NCBI GenBank assembly: GCA_019683625.1
Contig: JADGHY010000002.1
Location: forward strand, 1-30,252
Length of the DNA: 30,252 nucleotides
Source of the DNA: Thermoflavifilum sp.
Lineage (GTDB): Bacteria > Bacteroidota > Bacteroidia > Chitinophagales > Chitinophagaceae
Direction of reading: 5' to 3'
Shown: one piece after another, positions 23,824 through 30,252 of the stretch
Layout: every line of letters begins with the position of its first letter
Numbering within the stretch: position 1 is the stretch's first letter
Notes under the pieces: model-generated
Seen by the model: only the letters and a program-made list of their open reading frames with translations
Database searches by the model: none
What the model was told of the DNA's origin: nothing
Translations under genes and position numbers: made by a program

Positions 23824-25335
23824 TCACACTGCATGAAATTGGCTCTGTGCAAGATGTTCTTCCTCGACAATTTTTTTCAGCAGATGAAACAGATAATCAA
23901 TATGTGCACGATGTGTGCGGAAAGAAAGCACGGCTAAGCGAAGCCAGTATTGGCCATTTAAAGAAGTACTGGAAATAAATACTTTTCCATCTGCATTTAC
24001 CTTTTTTAAAATTCGTGCATTTAGTTCGTTGATGGCGGTTATATTATCTTTTAAATGATCAGGTACATACCGGTAAATCATCACGGATAATTCGGGGAAA
24101 GGACCTGTTTCAAATCCAATTGCTTTTACCTGGTGATAAAAATATTGGGTGAGCAAAATCTTTTCTTCGAGAGCGGCCCGGAAAGGTTTCAAACCATGCA
24201 ATTGCAGGGGAAGCCACACCCGTAATCCCCGGAAATGGCGTGATAATTCGGGAGAGATATCGGCTGGTGAGATTTCATCATGATAAGGAATGGCATCTTG
24301 CATATAGTTGGCATCAAAATGATTGGATCGCCAAAGCGTTTGCACATCTTTCACGATAACGGCGCCTGTGCCATAGGGCATAAACAATCCTTTATGTGGA
24401 TCCATGACTATAGAGTCGGCACGATGGATGCCTTTCATTTTTTGTTTGCCAATATCGGTAAGCAAAAAGAAGCCACCATAGGCTGCATCCACATGAAACC
24501 ACAATCCATATTTTTCGGCTATATCTGCAATCTCGTTTAGCGGATCGATGGCACTCACGTCGGTTGATCCAGCAGAAGCCACAACCAGCCAGGGATATAG
24601 GCCATTGCGAAGATCTTCTTCAATCATTTGTTGCAAAGCTTCAGGGCGCATTTCATAGGCATCGGTCATGGGCACTTCACGAATCACACATTCTGCAAGT
24701 CCGGCCACACGCAGATCTTTCAATACACAGTGATGCACCTGATGGGTAAAATACACCGTGCTGCGGGGGATACGTTCGGCTTTTACTTGTTTGGCATCTC
24801 TTGCCGCCACAATAGCAGAAAGATTGGCCAGGCTTCCACCTGAGGTAAGATAACCGCCACTTTTGTCAACCGGATATCCGACGAGTTCACACATCCAGCG
24901 AATCAGGATGTTTTCCATTTTCACTGCGGCGGGAGAAATGTAAAACACGGTAGAATACTTGTTTGTAACGGCAGCCAGATAATCGCCCAACGCGGCATAA
25001 TACAATCCTCCTCCGGGAATGTATGCCAGATGCCCGCCAGAAGCGGCATTCAGGGAAACATCATCAAATATCTTATGCAGCAATGCAAAGACTTCTTCGG
25101 GCTTTCGAGGCTCATCCTGCACGGGATATTGTTGCAGGATTCGTGGGGTAATCACGTCTTCCACAAATGCTTTCTGCTCGGGGAGGGTCGTTAAAAATTG
25201 CCGGGCATAAGCAAATGCCTGTTCGGCAGCGGCATCGGAAGCCTGTTTGCGAAAGGCCATATCGGGTTGTTCAAGTTGAAGTGCAGCGGCTTCCAGTTCT
25301 TGCAGGCGATTTTGTAGTGATGTCCATGTGTCCAT
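23824..25335 (-). CDS. PLP-dependent group II amino acid decarboxylase (aromatic-L-amino-acid-decarboxylase-like)
   Basis: The protein has 503 residues and a fold-type I PLP enzyme layout. The PLP-binding lysine is K315 in DPHKGLFMPYG, and D283 in HVDAAYGG contacts the cofactor ring. LTSGGSLANLSAIVAAR supplies the phosphate-binding loop and NKYSTVFYISPAAVKMEN the substrate-side segment. The family decarboxylates tyrosine, DOPA, tryptophan, glutamate or 2,4-diaminobutyrate; motifs here look closest to aromatic decarboxylases, but I cannot settle the substrate. No transporter or amine-pathway gene is adjacent, so a stand-alone catabolic or signalling role is likely. The transcript has a good terminator 59 bases after the stop. 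Confidence 0.8.
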   Translation of the reverse strand: MDTWTSLQNRLQELEAAALQLEQPDMAFRKQASDAAAEQAFAYARQFLTTLPEQKAFVEDVITPRILQQYPVQDEPRKPEEVFALLHKIFDDVSLNAASGGHLAYIPGGGLYYAALGDYLAAVTNKYSTVFYISPAAVKMENILIRWMCELVGYPVDKSGGYLTSGGSLANLSAIVAARDAKQVKAERIPRSTVYFTHQVHHCVLKDLRVAGLAECVIREVPMTDAYEMRPEALQQMIEEDLRNGLYPWLVVASAGSTDVSAIDPLNEIADIAEKYGLWFHVDAAYGGFFLLTDIGKQKMKGIHRADSIVMDPHKGLFMPYGTGAVIVKDVQTLWRSNHFDANYMQDAIPYHDEISPADISPELSRHFRGLRVWLPLQLHGLKPFRAALEEKILLTQYFYHQVKAIGFETGPFPELSVMIYRYVPDHLKDNITAINELNARILKKVNADGKVFISSTSLNGQYWLRLAVLSFRTHRAHIDYLFHLLKKIVEEEHLAQSQFHAV

Positions 25336-25678
25336 ACGCTAAAAGATTTTATTGAGCCAGTAAAGTTATCGAAAATCCCTTTGCCTCGTGCATGGCGTCC
25401 AGGCCATCACCTGCTCGATACTTTTCTGTATGAACATCGAAGAGGTAAAGTTTCAGTTGTTAATTGCTTAATTAGATACCGGCGAATCTTTTGCCGGCGG
25501 GCAAACTAAAAATGATTGCTACCTAATACCTGTAGGTGATCTTGCACTATTTCCTTCAGCATGTTTCACATCTTATGATTGTTTACAACTGGTTAAGAAG
25601 GTGCATGTTTTACTTGCCATAAGCAAAATTTCTCATTACATTTGGCCATTGATTCCAAAGCCATTAAACTAATTGGGT
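25336..25678. other. 343-base divergent spacer between the PLP decarboxylase and DUF1080 genes
   Basis: No coding sequence of note. It holds a small GC hairpin (CCGGC 25479-25483 with GCCGG 25493-25497), AT-rich sequence around 25460-25475, and the promoter of the DUF1080 gene (25613-25644). On the minus strand, TAACTTTA at about 25360 resembles a -7 box for the decarboxylase gene (7 of 8) but lacks a -33. Confidence 0.35.
25613..25644 (+). promoter_or_regulatory. Bacteroidota-type promoter for the DUF1080 gene
   Basis: CTTG (25613-25616) and a perfect TACATTTG (25637-25644) are 20 bases apart. Transcription would start near 25650, leaving a leader of about 28 bases before the ATG at 25679. 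Confidence 0.6.
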
Positions 25679-26500
25679 ATGAAATGGGTACTTTTCTTCT
25701 GCACCGCAGCGGCAACAACTTTGGGATGCATGGCTGTATCCCAGGCACAACAACAGCAATTTCTTACTTCTCCGCCACCAGAAAACAAGCACATGAAACC
25801 TGAAGAAACGGAATATTATTCACCTGTACCTCCTGTGGTCACACCTGGAAATGCCTGTGGCGAAGCTCCTTCTGATGCTATTATCCTCTTTGATGGCAAA
25901 GATTTGCACAATTGGGTAAGTGCTAATGATACCACCAAACCTGCGGAATGGACAGTACATGATGGGGTGATGACGGTGAAGCCAGGTACCGGAAATATTC
26001 AGACCCGCCAACGCTTCATGGATTATCAGCTGCACCTGGAATGGCGTGAGCCCGTGGAATCTGCCAATCATGTAGGGCAGGACAGGGGTAACAGCGGCCT
26101 TTTCCTGGCATCCGTTGGACCAGGTGATGATGGATATGAATTGCAAATCCTGGATTCTTATCACAATAAAACTTATGTCAATGGCCAGTGTGGCAGCATC
26201 TACAAACAATATCCACCCCTGGTTAATGCCTGCAGACCACCTGGTGAATGGCAAACCTATGATGTGATCTGGATTGCTCCTCGCTTCAACGCCGATGGCA
26301 GCCTGAAAAGTCCGGCACGGGTTACTGCCTTTCAAAATGGCATATTAATTCAGAATGATGTGGTGTTAAAAGGAAGAACACTCTATATTGGCCATCCTTA
26401 CTATTCACCCCATGGTCCATCACCTATCAAACTGCAGGATCATCATCATCTGGTAAGCTTTCGCAACATTTGGGTGAGGCCTTTGCATTTGTCAGAATAA
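25679..26500 (+). CDS. Secreted DUF1080 / 3-keto-disaccharide hydrolase domain protein
   Basis: The protein has 273 residues. A signal peptide (about 1-23) ends near AVSQAQ. A proline-rich linker region (about 25-60) follows, then a DUF1080 domain (about 65-270) of concanavalin-like beta-sandwich type. Recognisable segments are LFDGKDLHNWV, RGNSGLFLA, YELQILDSYHN and the late SFRNIWVRPL. Members act in the extracellular or periplasmic breakdown of 3-keto-glycosides, though many are uncharacterised. The in-frame TTG two codons upstream is less likely than the ATG. A clear terminator follows. Adjacency to the GH9 enzyme suggests a shared polysaccharide-use role, which is inference. Confidence 0.85.
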   Translation: MKWVLFFCTAAATTLGCMAVSQAQQQQFLTSPPPENKHMKPEETEYYSPVPPVVTPGNACGEAPSDAIILFDGKDLHNWVSANDTTKPAEWTVHDGVMTVKPGTGNIQTRQRFMDYQLHLEWREPVESANHVGQDRGNSGLFLASVGPGDDGYELQILDSYHNKTYVNGQCGSIYKQYPPLVNACRPPGEWQTYDVIWIAPRFNADGSLKSPARVTAFQNGILIQNDVVLKGRTLYIGHPYYSPHGPSPIKLQDHHHLVSFRNIWVRPLHLSE

Positions 26501-26528
26501 TTTTCATCCAAACATACCATTGTTCTAT

Positions 26529-26560
26529 GAGCCATATCAACCAGATATGGCTCTTTTTTT
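26529..26560 (+). terminator. Rho-independent terminator after the DUF1080 gene
   Basis: GAGCCATATC (26529-26538) and GATATGGCTC (26544-26553) form a perfect 10-pair stem with a 5-base loop, followed by seven Ts (26554-26560). It starts 29 bases after the DUF1080 stop and separates that gene from the GH9 gene. Confidence 0.85.
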
Positions 26561-26692
26561 GGCCATACACAATCATCTTCAACATGGTTGCTGGTTGATT
26601 CCATAATAGGGTTTGCATGCTGTGTGGCAAATCCTTTCATATCTGCTGATGCATATTTCGGGAAACAGTTTTATCGATACTGAATAACCGAT

Positions 26693-26700
26693 TCATTTTG
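26693..26700 (+). promoter_or_regulatory. Possible -7 box for the GH9 gene
   Basis: TCATTTTG matches TAnnTTTG at 7 of 8 positions and is followed by TAAATTTT at 26701-26708, also 7 of 8. No clear -33 TTTG is present. A TATCGATA palindrome lies at 26672-26679, a different sequence from the AAACGTTT sites. Confidence 0.25.
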
Positions 26701-26724
26701 TAAATTTTCGGAAAATATAAAGCG

Positions 26725-28506
26725 GTGCACAAACTCATTTGCCTGTTTACTAATTGTCTTTTATTTTTCAGATTGCCGGCACAGCAGATGCCGGTGATTC
26801 GGTTCAATCAGCTTGGATACTTAACCCATGCGCCCAAGATAGCGGTGTGGGCCTCGTTTGAAGATCCGGTTCCTGATTCGTTTTTCCTGTGCAGAGCCGA
26901 TGACGGACAATGTGTGTGGCAGGCAGCCTGTGGACGGGATTTAGGCATGTATGGCCCATTTCATCATACGGCGCGATTAGATTTTACCGCTTATCGCATA
27001 CCGGGAAAATATGTGTTAAAAGCCGGGAAAATCACTACTGCTGCATTTGCTATCGGGGATGATGTATATCAAGGGGCAGCTGATTTTTGTTTGCAGTATT
27101 TGCGTGAACAGCAATGTGGTTTTAATCCTGTATTGCGGGATTCATGCCATACACATGATGGATATATGCTTTATGGCCCGATGCCTGATTACACGTTCAT
27201 CAATGTTACGGGAGGCTGGCACGATGCAAGCGATTACCTGCGGTATGTAACCACATCGGCTACCACTACGTATTATTTGTTGGCCGCCTATCGCGATTTT
27301 CCACAGGTCTTTGCAGATCATTTTGCAGATAATGGTTTGCCGGGTAAGAATGGGGTTGCCGATGTGTTAGACGAAGCCAGGTGGGGATTAAATTGGTTAT
27401 TGAAAATGCATCCCAGGCCAAACTGGATGTTTCATCAGATTGCCGATGATCGCGATCATGCAGGATTTCGGCTGCCGAATCAGGATAGTGTATCTTATGG
27501 AAGAGGGCTTGAAAGACCTGTATATTTTTGTACGGGTATGCCACAGGGGCTTGGGCGTTATCAGAACCACAGTACGGGAGTAGCTTCTGTGGCCGGTAAA
27601 ATGGCTGCCTGTTTTGCATTGGGGAGCCTGCTCTACAAGCAAAGTGATCCCGCATTTGCAAAAGTCTTACGCAAACATGCACTTACCGCTTATGCATTGG
27701 GTATTCAAAAACCTGGCTATTGCCAAACAGCACCTAATCTGGCACCTTACTATTATGCCGAACAAGACTGGCAGGACGACATGGAGTTAGGTGCAGCTTT
27801 ATTGTGGCAAATGAACCGACGAGAAAAATTTCTTCACGATGCTTTGCAGGATGCCGCGGCAGATCCGCTTAAGCCCTGGATGGGTGCAGATACAGCCCTG
27901 CATTACCAATGGTATCCTTTCTTTAATGCAGCTCATGCGGAATTAATTGCACACCTGCAATCTGGTACAGAAAAACAAAAATTACTCAATTATTATCGCC
28001 AGGGTATAGAAGCTATCTGGCAGAAAGCCAGGCAAAATGCTTTTTACCGGGGCATTCCGTTTATCTGGTGTTCCAATAATTTAACGGCGGCCTTTGCCAT
28101 GCAATGCTGGCTTTATCGGCATCTTTCGGGCGATACCACCTATTGGCCACTGGAACAGGCGTGCGTGGATTGGCTGCTGGGATGTAATCCCTGGGGCAGT
28201 TCATTTATCATCGGGTTGCCTGAGAATGGCATGAGTCCGCATGATCCACATGCTGCCCTTTCTCACCTGGCACATATTCCCATAAAGGGAGGATTGGTTG
28301 ACGGACCCGTGTATGGCAGCATCTTTCATGGATTAATCGGTGTTCACCTGTCCAAACCCGATGCCTTTGCCGCTTTTCAGTCGGACCAGGCCGTTTATCA
28401 TGACGACTGGGCCGATTATTCTACCAATGAACCTACATTAGATGGCACGGCAACGGCATTGTATTTGTTTGCGGCCATCGAGGGTGAAGGACAAGCACAC
28501 AAATAA
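26725..28506 (+). CDS. Secreted glycoside hydrolase family 9 enzyme (cellulase-like)
   Basis: The protein has 593 residues from a GTG start (26725-26727), the first start that gives a signal sequence (about 1-19). An N-terminal Ig-like cellulase domain (about 22-110, opening IRFNQLGYLTHAPK) is followed by an (alpha/alpha)6 barrel. The catalytic base pair is D167 and D170 in GGWHDASDYL, and the acid is E569 in STNEPTLDGTA. The C-terminal CNPWGSSFIIGLPENG and SPHDPHAAL segments match GH9. Inverting endo-glucanase or related exo-glycosidase activity is expected; the exact substrate cannot be read from sequence. It follows the DUF1080 gene but behind a strong terminator, so it needs its own promoter. 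Confidence 0.88.
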   Translation: MHKLICLFTNCLLFFRLPAQQMPVIRFNQLGYLTHAPKIAVWASFEDPVPDSFFLCRADDGQCVWQAACGRDLGMYGPFHHTARLDFTAYRIPGKYVLKAGKITTAAFAIGDDVYQGAADFCLQYLREQQCGFNPVLRDSCHTHDGYMLYGPMPDYTFINVTGGWHDASDYLRYVTTSATTTYYLLAAYRDFPQVFADHFADNGLPGKNGVADVLDEARWGLNWLLKMHPRPNWMFHQIADDRDHAGFRLPNQDSVSYGRGLERPVYFCTGMPQGLGRYQNHSTGVASVAGKMAACFALGSLLYKQSDPAFAKVLRKHALTAYALGIQKPGYCQTAPNLAPYYYAEQDWQDDMELGAALLWQMNRREKFLHDALQDAAADPLKPWMGADTALHYQWYPFFNAAHAELIAHLQSGTEKQKLLNYYRQGIEAIWQKARQNAFYRGIPFIWCSNNLTAAFAMQCWLYRHLSGDTTYWPLEQACVDWLLGCNPWGSSFIIGLPENGMSPHDPHAALSHLAHIPIKGGLVDGPVYGSIFHGLIGVHLSKPDAFAAFQSDQAVYHDDWADYSTNEPTLDGTATALYLFAAIEGEGQAHK

Positions 28507-28531
28507 TTGACATGGATAAAACATGTTGATC

Positions 28532-28547
28532 CCATAAACGTTTAACA
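28532..28547. promoter_or_regulatory. Candidate LacI-family operator upstream of the asmA-like gene
   Basis: TAAACGTTTA (28535-28544) is a perfect 10-base palindrome with a central CG, 41 bases before the asmA-like start. It shares its AAACGTTT core with the GH2 sites. Function is inferred only from the repeated core. Confidence 0.35.
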
Positions 28548-28584
28548 ATAACCAAACGTATAGCATCATTTTAAAACGAATAGG

Positions 28585-30252
28585 ATGAAAAAGATAGGGA
28601 AATACCTGCTTGTGGCAATTGCTATTCTCCTGGTGGTGCTCATTGTTGCGCCGTTGTTATTCAAAAAGCAAATTGTTAACCAAATAAAGCTTATGGCCAA
28701 TAAGCAATTAAACGCCACCCTGAATTTTAATCCCGATATCTCATTGAATTTGTTCAGCCATTTTCCTCATTTAAGTGTAGTGATCCGGGAGTTAACCATT
28801 GTCGGTAAAGATGATTTTGCCGGTGACACGCTGCTGGATATCAAACGTTTGCAGGCAGTTGTGAATCTACAGTCAATATGGGGCAAAGGCCCTTATGAAA
28901 TCCGCTATGTAGCCCTGGACAAACCCGATCTGCGGCTCATCGTTAACCGCGCAGGCAAGGCCAACTGGGATATCCTGAACAATAGCTCATCCTCTTCTGC
29001 GACAGCTTCAACACCTTCTGCTTTTCGGGCAGCTCTGCAACGATATGTGATTCGGGAGGGAAGCATGCAATATGCAGATAGCACATTGAATTTTTATTTA
29101 TCCATGCAAGGCTTAAATCATGAAGGGAAAGGCGATTTTACGCAGGATGTGTTTAACCTGCAAACCCAATCTCATATTTCTTCATTTACATTAGTGTATG
29201 ACCATATACCTTATTTGCATCAGGTAAAAGCAGACGTGCAGGTGAATGTACATGTGGATATTCCGCATCAGAGCTATCGTTTCCAGCAGGGAACCGCCAC
29301 ATTAAATGGGCTTACCCTTCTTACAGAGGGTGAAGTGCGTTTACCTGACAGCAATCAGGTGTATATGGATATTCATTTCCGCACCGCAAAAACTGATTTC
29401 AAACAATTGCTTTCGCTGATACCGGCCATTTACACCCGGAACTTTGCGCAATTAAAAGCATCTGGTACAGCTGTGTTGTCGGGCGATATTAAGGGCAGTT
29501 ATCAGGATAATCGGATTCCGGCATTTCATGTGCAGTTGCAAGTGCAGGATGGCATGTTTCAATATCCCAGTCTGCCCGATGCCCTTAGCCATGTTCAGAT
29601 GCAAATACAGGTGAACAATGATGATGGCATTGTTGATCATACCATTGTGAATTTGCAGCAACTGCATCTGGAAATGAACCAGCAGCCTGTAGATGCGCAT
29701 CTGCTGATTCGTTATCCGCAATCTCAAATGCTGATTGATGGAGCCCTGCACGGAAAGCTTGACCTGGCAAGTATATCCAGAATTTATCCGTTGCAAACAC
29801 ACACAAAACTCGGCGGTACATTGGATGCCGATGTGCAAATCAAAGGCTCACTGGAAGCCCTTCAGCACAAACAATACAGCCAGTTTCAGGCAAAAGGCTA
29901 CATCCTTGCCAACCAAATTCATTACCAATCGGCTGATTTTCCCCAAGGCATTTCTATTTCCGATGCTCAGTTGATGTTTTCTCCTCAGCAGGTAACGCTT
30001 ACCCGCCTGCAGGCCATGATCGGGAAATCGGATATTCAGGCCCAGGGTAAATTGAATCAGTTTTATACTTATGTGTTTGGTAAAGGCCCACTGGAGGCCG
30101 ATTTGCATGTGCAATCTCAGCTCTTAGATCTGAATGCCCTGATGGATTCATCATCCCGGCCGCAAGCCGATACCCTTTCAGCTGTGAAGGCTGTTGTCAT
30201 TCCCCGTAACATGCAATTGCACATAACCGCTGATATAGCTCATTTTATATAC
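28585..30252 (+). CDS. AsmA-like protein, N-terminal part (runs off the window end)
   Basis: An open frame begins at the ATG 28585 and stays open for 556 codons to the last base. The protein opens MKKIGKYLLVAIAILLVVLI, a signal anchor (about 6-26), followed by a beta-rich region with the AsmA-like start LNATLNFNPDISLNLFSHFPHLSV and repeated strand segments. AsmA/TamB-like proteins are inner-membrane-anchored, periplasm-spanning proteins linked to lipid transport to the outer membrane. The C-terminal half is outside the window. It lies 78 bases after the GH9 gene in the same direction and could be co-transcribed with it, though AAACGTTT palindromes at 28535-28544 and 28842-28851 suggest separate control. 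Confidence 0.8.
   Translation, partial: MKKIGKYLLVAIAILLVVLIVAPLLFKKQIVNQIKLMANKQLNATLNFNPDISLNLFSHFPHLSVVIRELTIVGKDDFAGDTLLDIKRLQAVVNLQSIWGKGPYEIRYVALDKPDLRLIVNRAGKANWDILNNSSSSSATASTPSAFRAALQRYVIREGSMQYADSTLNFYLSMQGLNHEGKGDFTQDVFNLQTQSHISSFTLVYDHIPYLHQVKADVQVNVHVDIPHQSYRFQQGTATLNGLTLLTEGEVRLPDSNQVYMDIHFRTAKTDFKQLLSLIPAIYTRNFAQLKASGTAVLSGDIKGSYQDNRIPAFHVQLQVQDGMFQYPSLPDALSHVQMQIQVNNDDGIVDHTIVNLQQLHLEMNQQPVDAHLLIRYPQSQMLIDGALHGKLDLASISRIYPLQTHTKLGGTLDADVQIKGSLEALQHKQYSQFQAKGYILANQIHYQSADFPQGISISDAQLMFSPQQVTLTRLQAMIGKSDIQAQGKLNQFYTYVFGKGPLEADLHVQSQLLDLNALMDSSSRPQADTLSAVKAVVIPRNMQLHITADIAHFIY
28839..28854. promoter_or_regulatory. Candidate LacI-family operator inside the asmA-like gene
   Basis: CAAACGTTTG (28842-28851) is a perfect 10-base palindrome in early coding sequence, with its centre 307 bases from that of the upstream site. 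The upstream-plus-internal pairing resembles that at the GH2 gene. Confidence 0.3.

Noticed and set aside
23613..23978. Plus-strand open frame between the helicase and the PLP decarboxylase gene
   Set aside because: It overlaps the minus-strand terminator hairpin and the decarboxylase 3' end; the composition looks non-coding.
1..30252. CRISPR array, tRNA or rRNA genes, IS elements, integrase or phage genes
   Set aside because: No evenly spaced direct repeats, cloverleaf sequences, rRNA segments or transposase/integrase motifs were seen by eye. This does not exclude weak or short elements.

Overview
The window looks like ordinary chromosome of a member of the Bacteroidota, most likely a Chitinophagaceae-like saprophyte. 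This is an inference from three things: gene content (TPR histidine kinase, secreted GH2/GH9/alpha-galactosidase-like enzymes, a DUF1080 protein, an AsmA-like protein), weak Shine-Dalgarno sequences, and many upstream boxes matching the Bacteroidota promoter (TTTG, about 20 bases, TAnnTTTG). I see no rRNA, tRNA, CRISPR array, IS element, integrase or phage gene.

Layout: 1-511 is the 3' end of prfC (RF3). 573-2425 on the minus strand is a compact queD-thyA-folA run, with thyA and folA overlapping by ATGA. 2619-4472 is a secreted GH2 enzyme with beta-glucuronidase hallmarks, convergent with a prpD-like gene (4502-5950). 6028-8013 is a TPR-type membrane histidine kinase. A 386-base divergent spacer with a terminator-like hairpin separates it from a PLP decarboxylase of the arginine decarboxylase type (8400-9797). 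Next come a LacI-family regulator (9812-10852), a MacB/FtsX-type permease (11114-12355), and a minus-strand group: a photolyase-family protein (14088-15584), a flavin-reductase-like protein overlapping it by 4 bases, and an NtrC-type regulator without a DNA-binding domain (12357-13541).

The second half holds an alpha-galactosidase-like clan GH-D enzyme (15661-18567), sucC, an SDR oxidoreductase, pdhB, a DEAD-box RNA helicase with a DbpA-type tail, an aromatic-amino-acid-decarboxylase-like PLP enzyme, a secreted DUF1080 protein, a GH9 enzyme and the first 556 codons of an AsmA-like protein that runs off the end.

How the parts may work together: the secreted enzymes suggest plant or algal polysaccharide use. 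PurR/LacI-like palindromes with an AAACGTTT core sit upstream of and just inside both the GH2 and the asmA genes, and a degenerate copy lies upstream of the alpha-galactosidase-like gene. The LacI regulator in the window is therefore a candidate local regulator of these genes. The photolyase-flavin reductase pair is the other notable unit: the photolyase belongs to the iron-sulfur (PhrB-like) family but appears to have lost two of its four cluster cysteines. No clearly new defence or mobile system is visible. The most interesting signals are regulatory and in the variant motifs.
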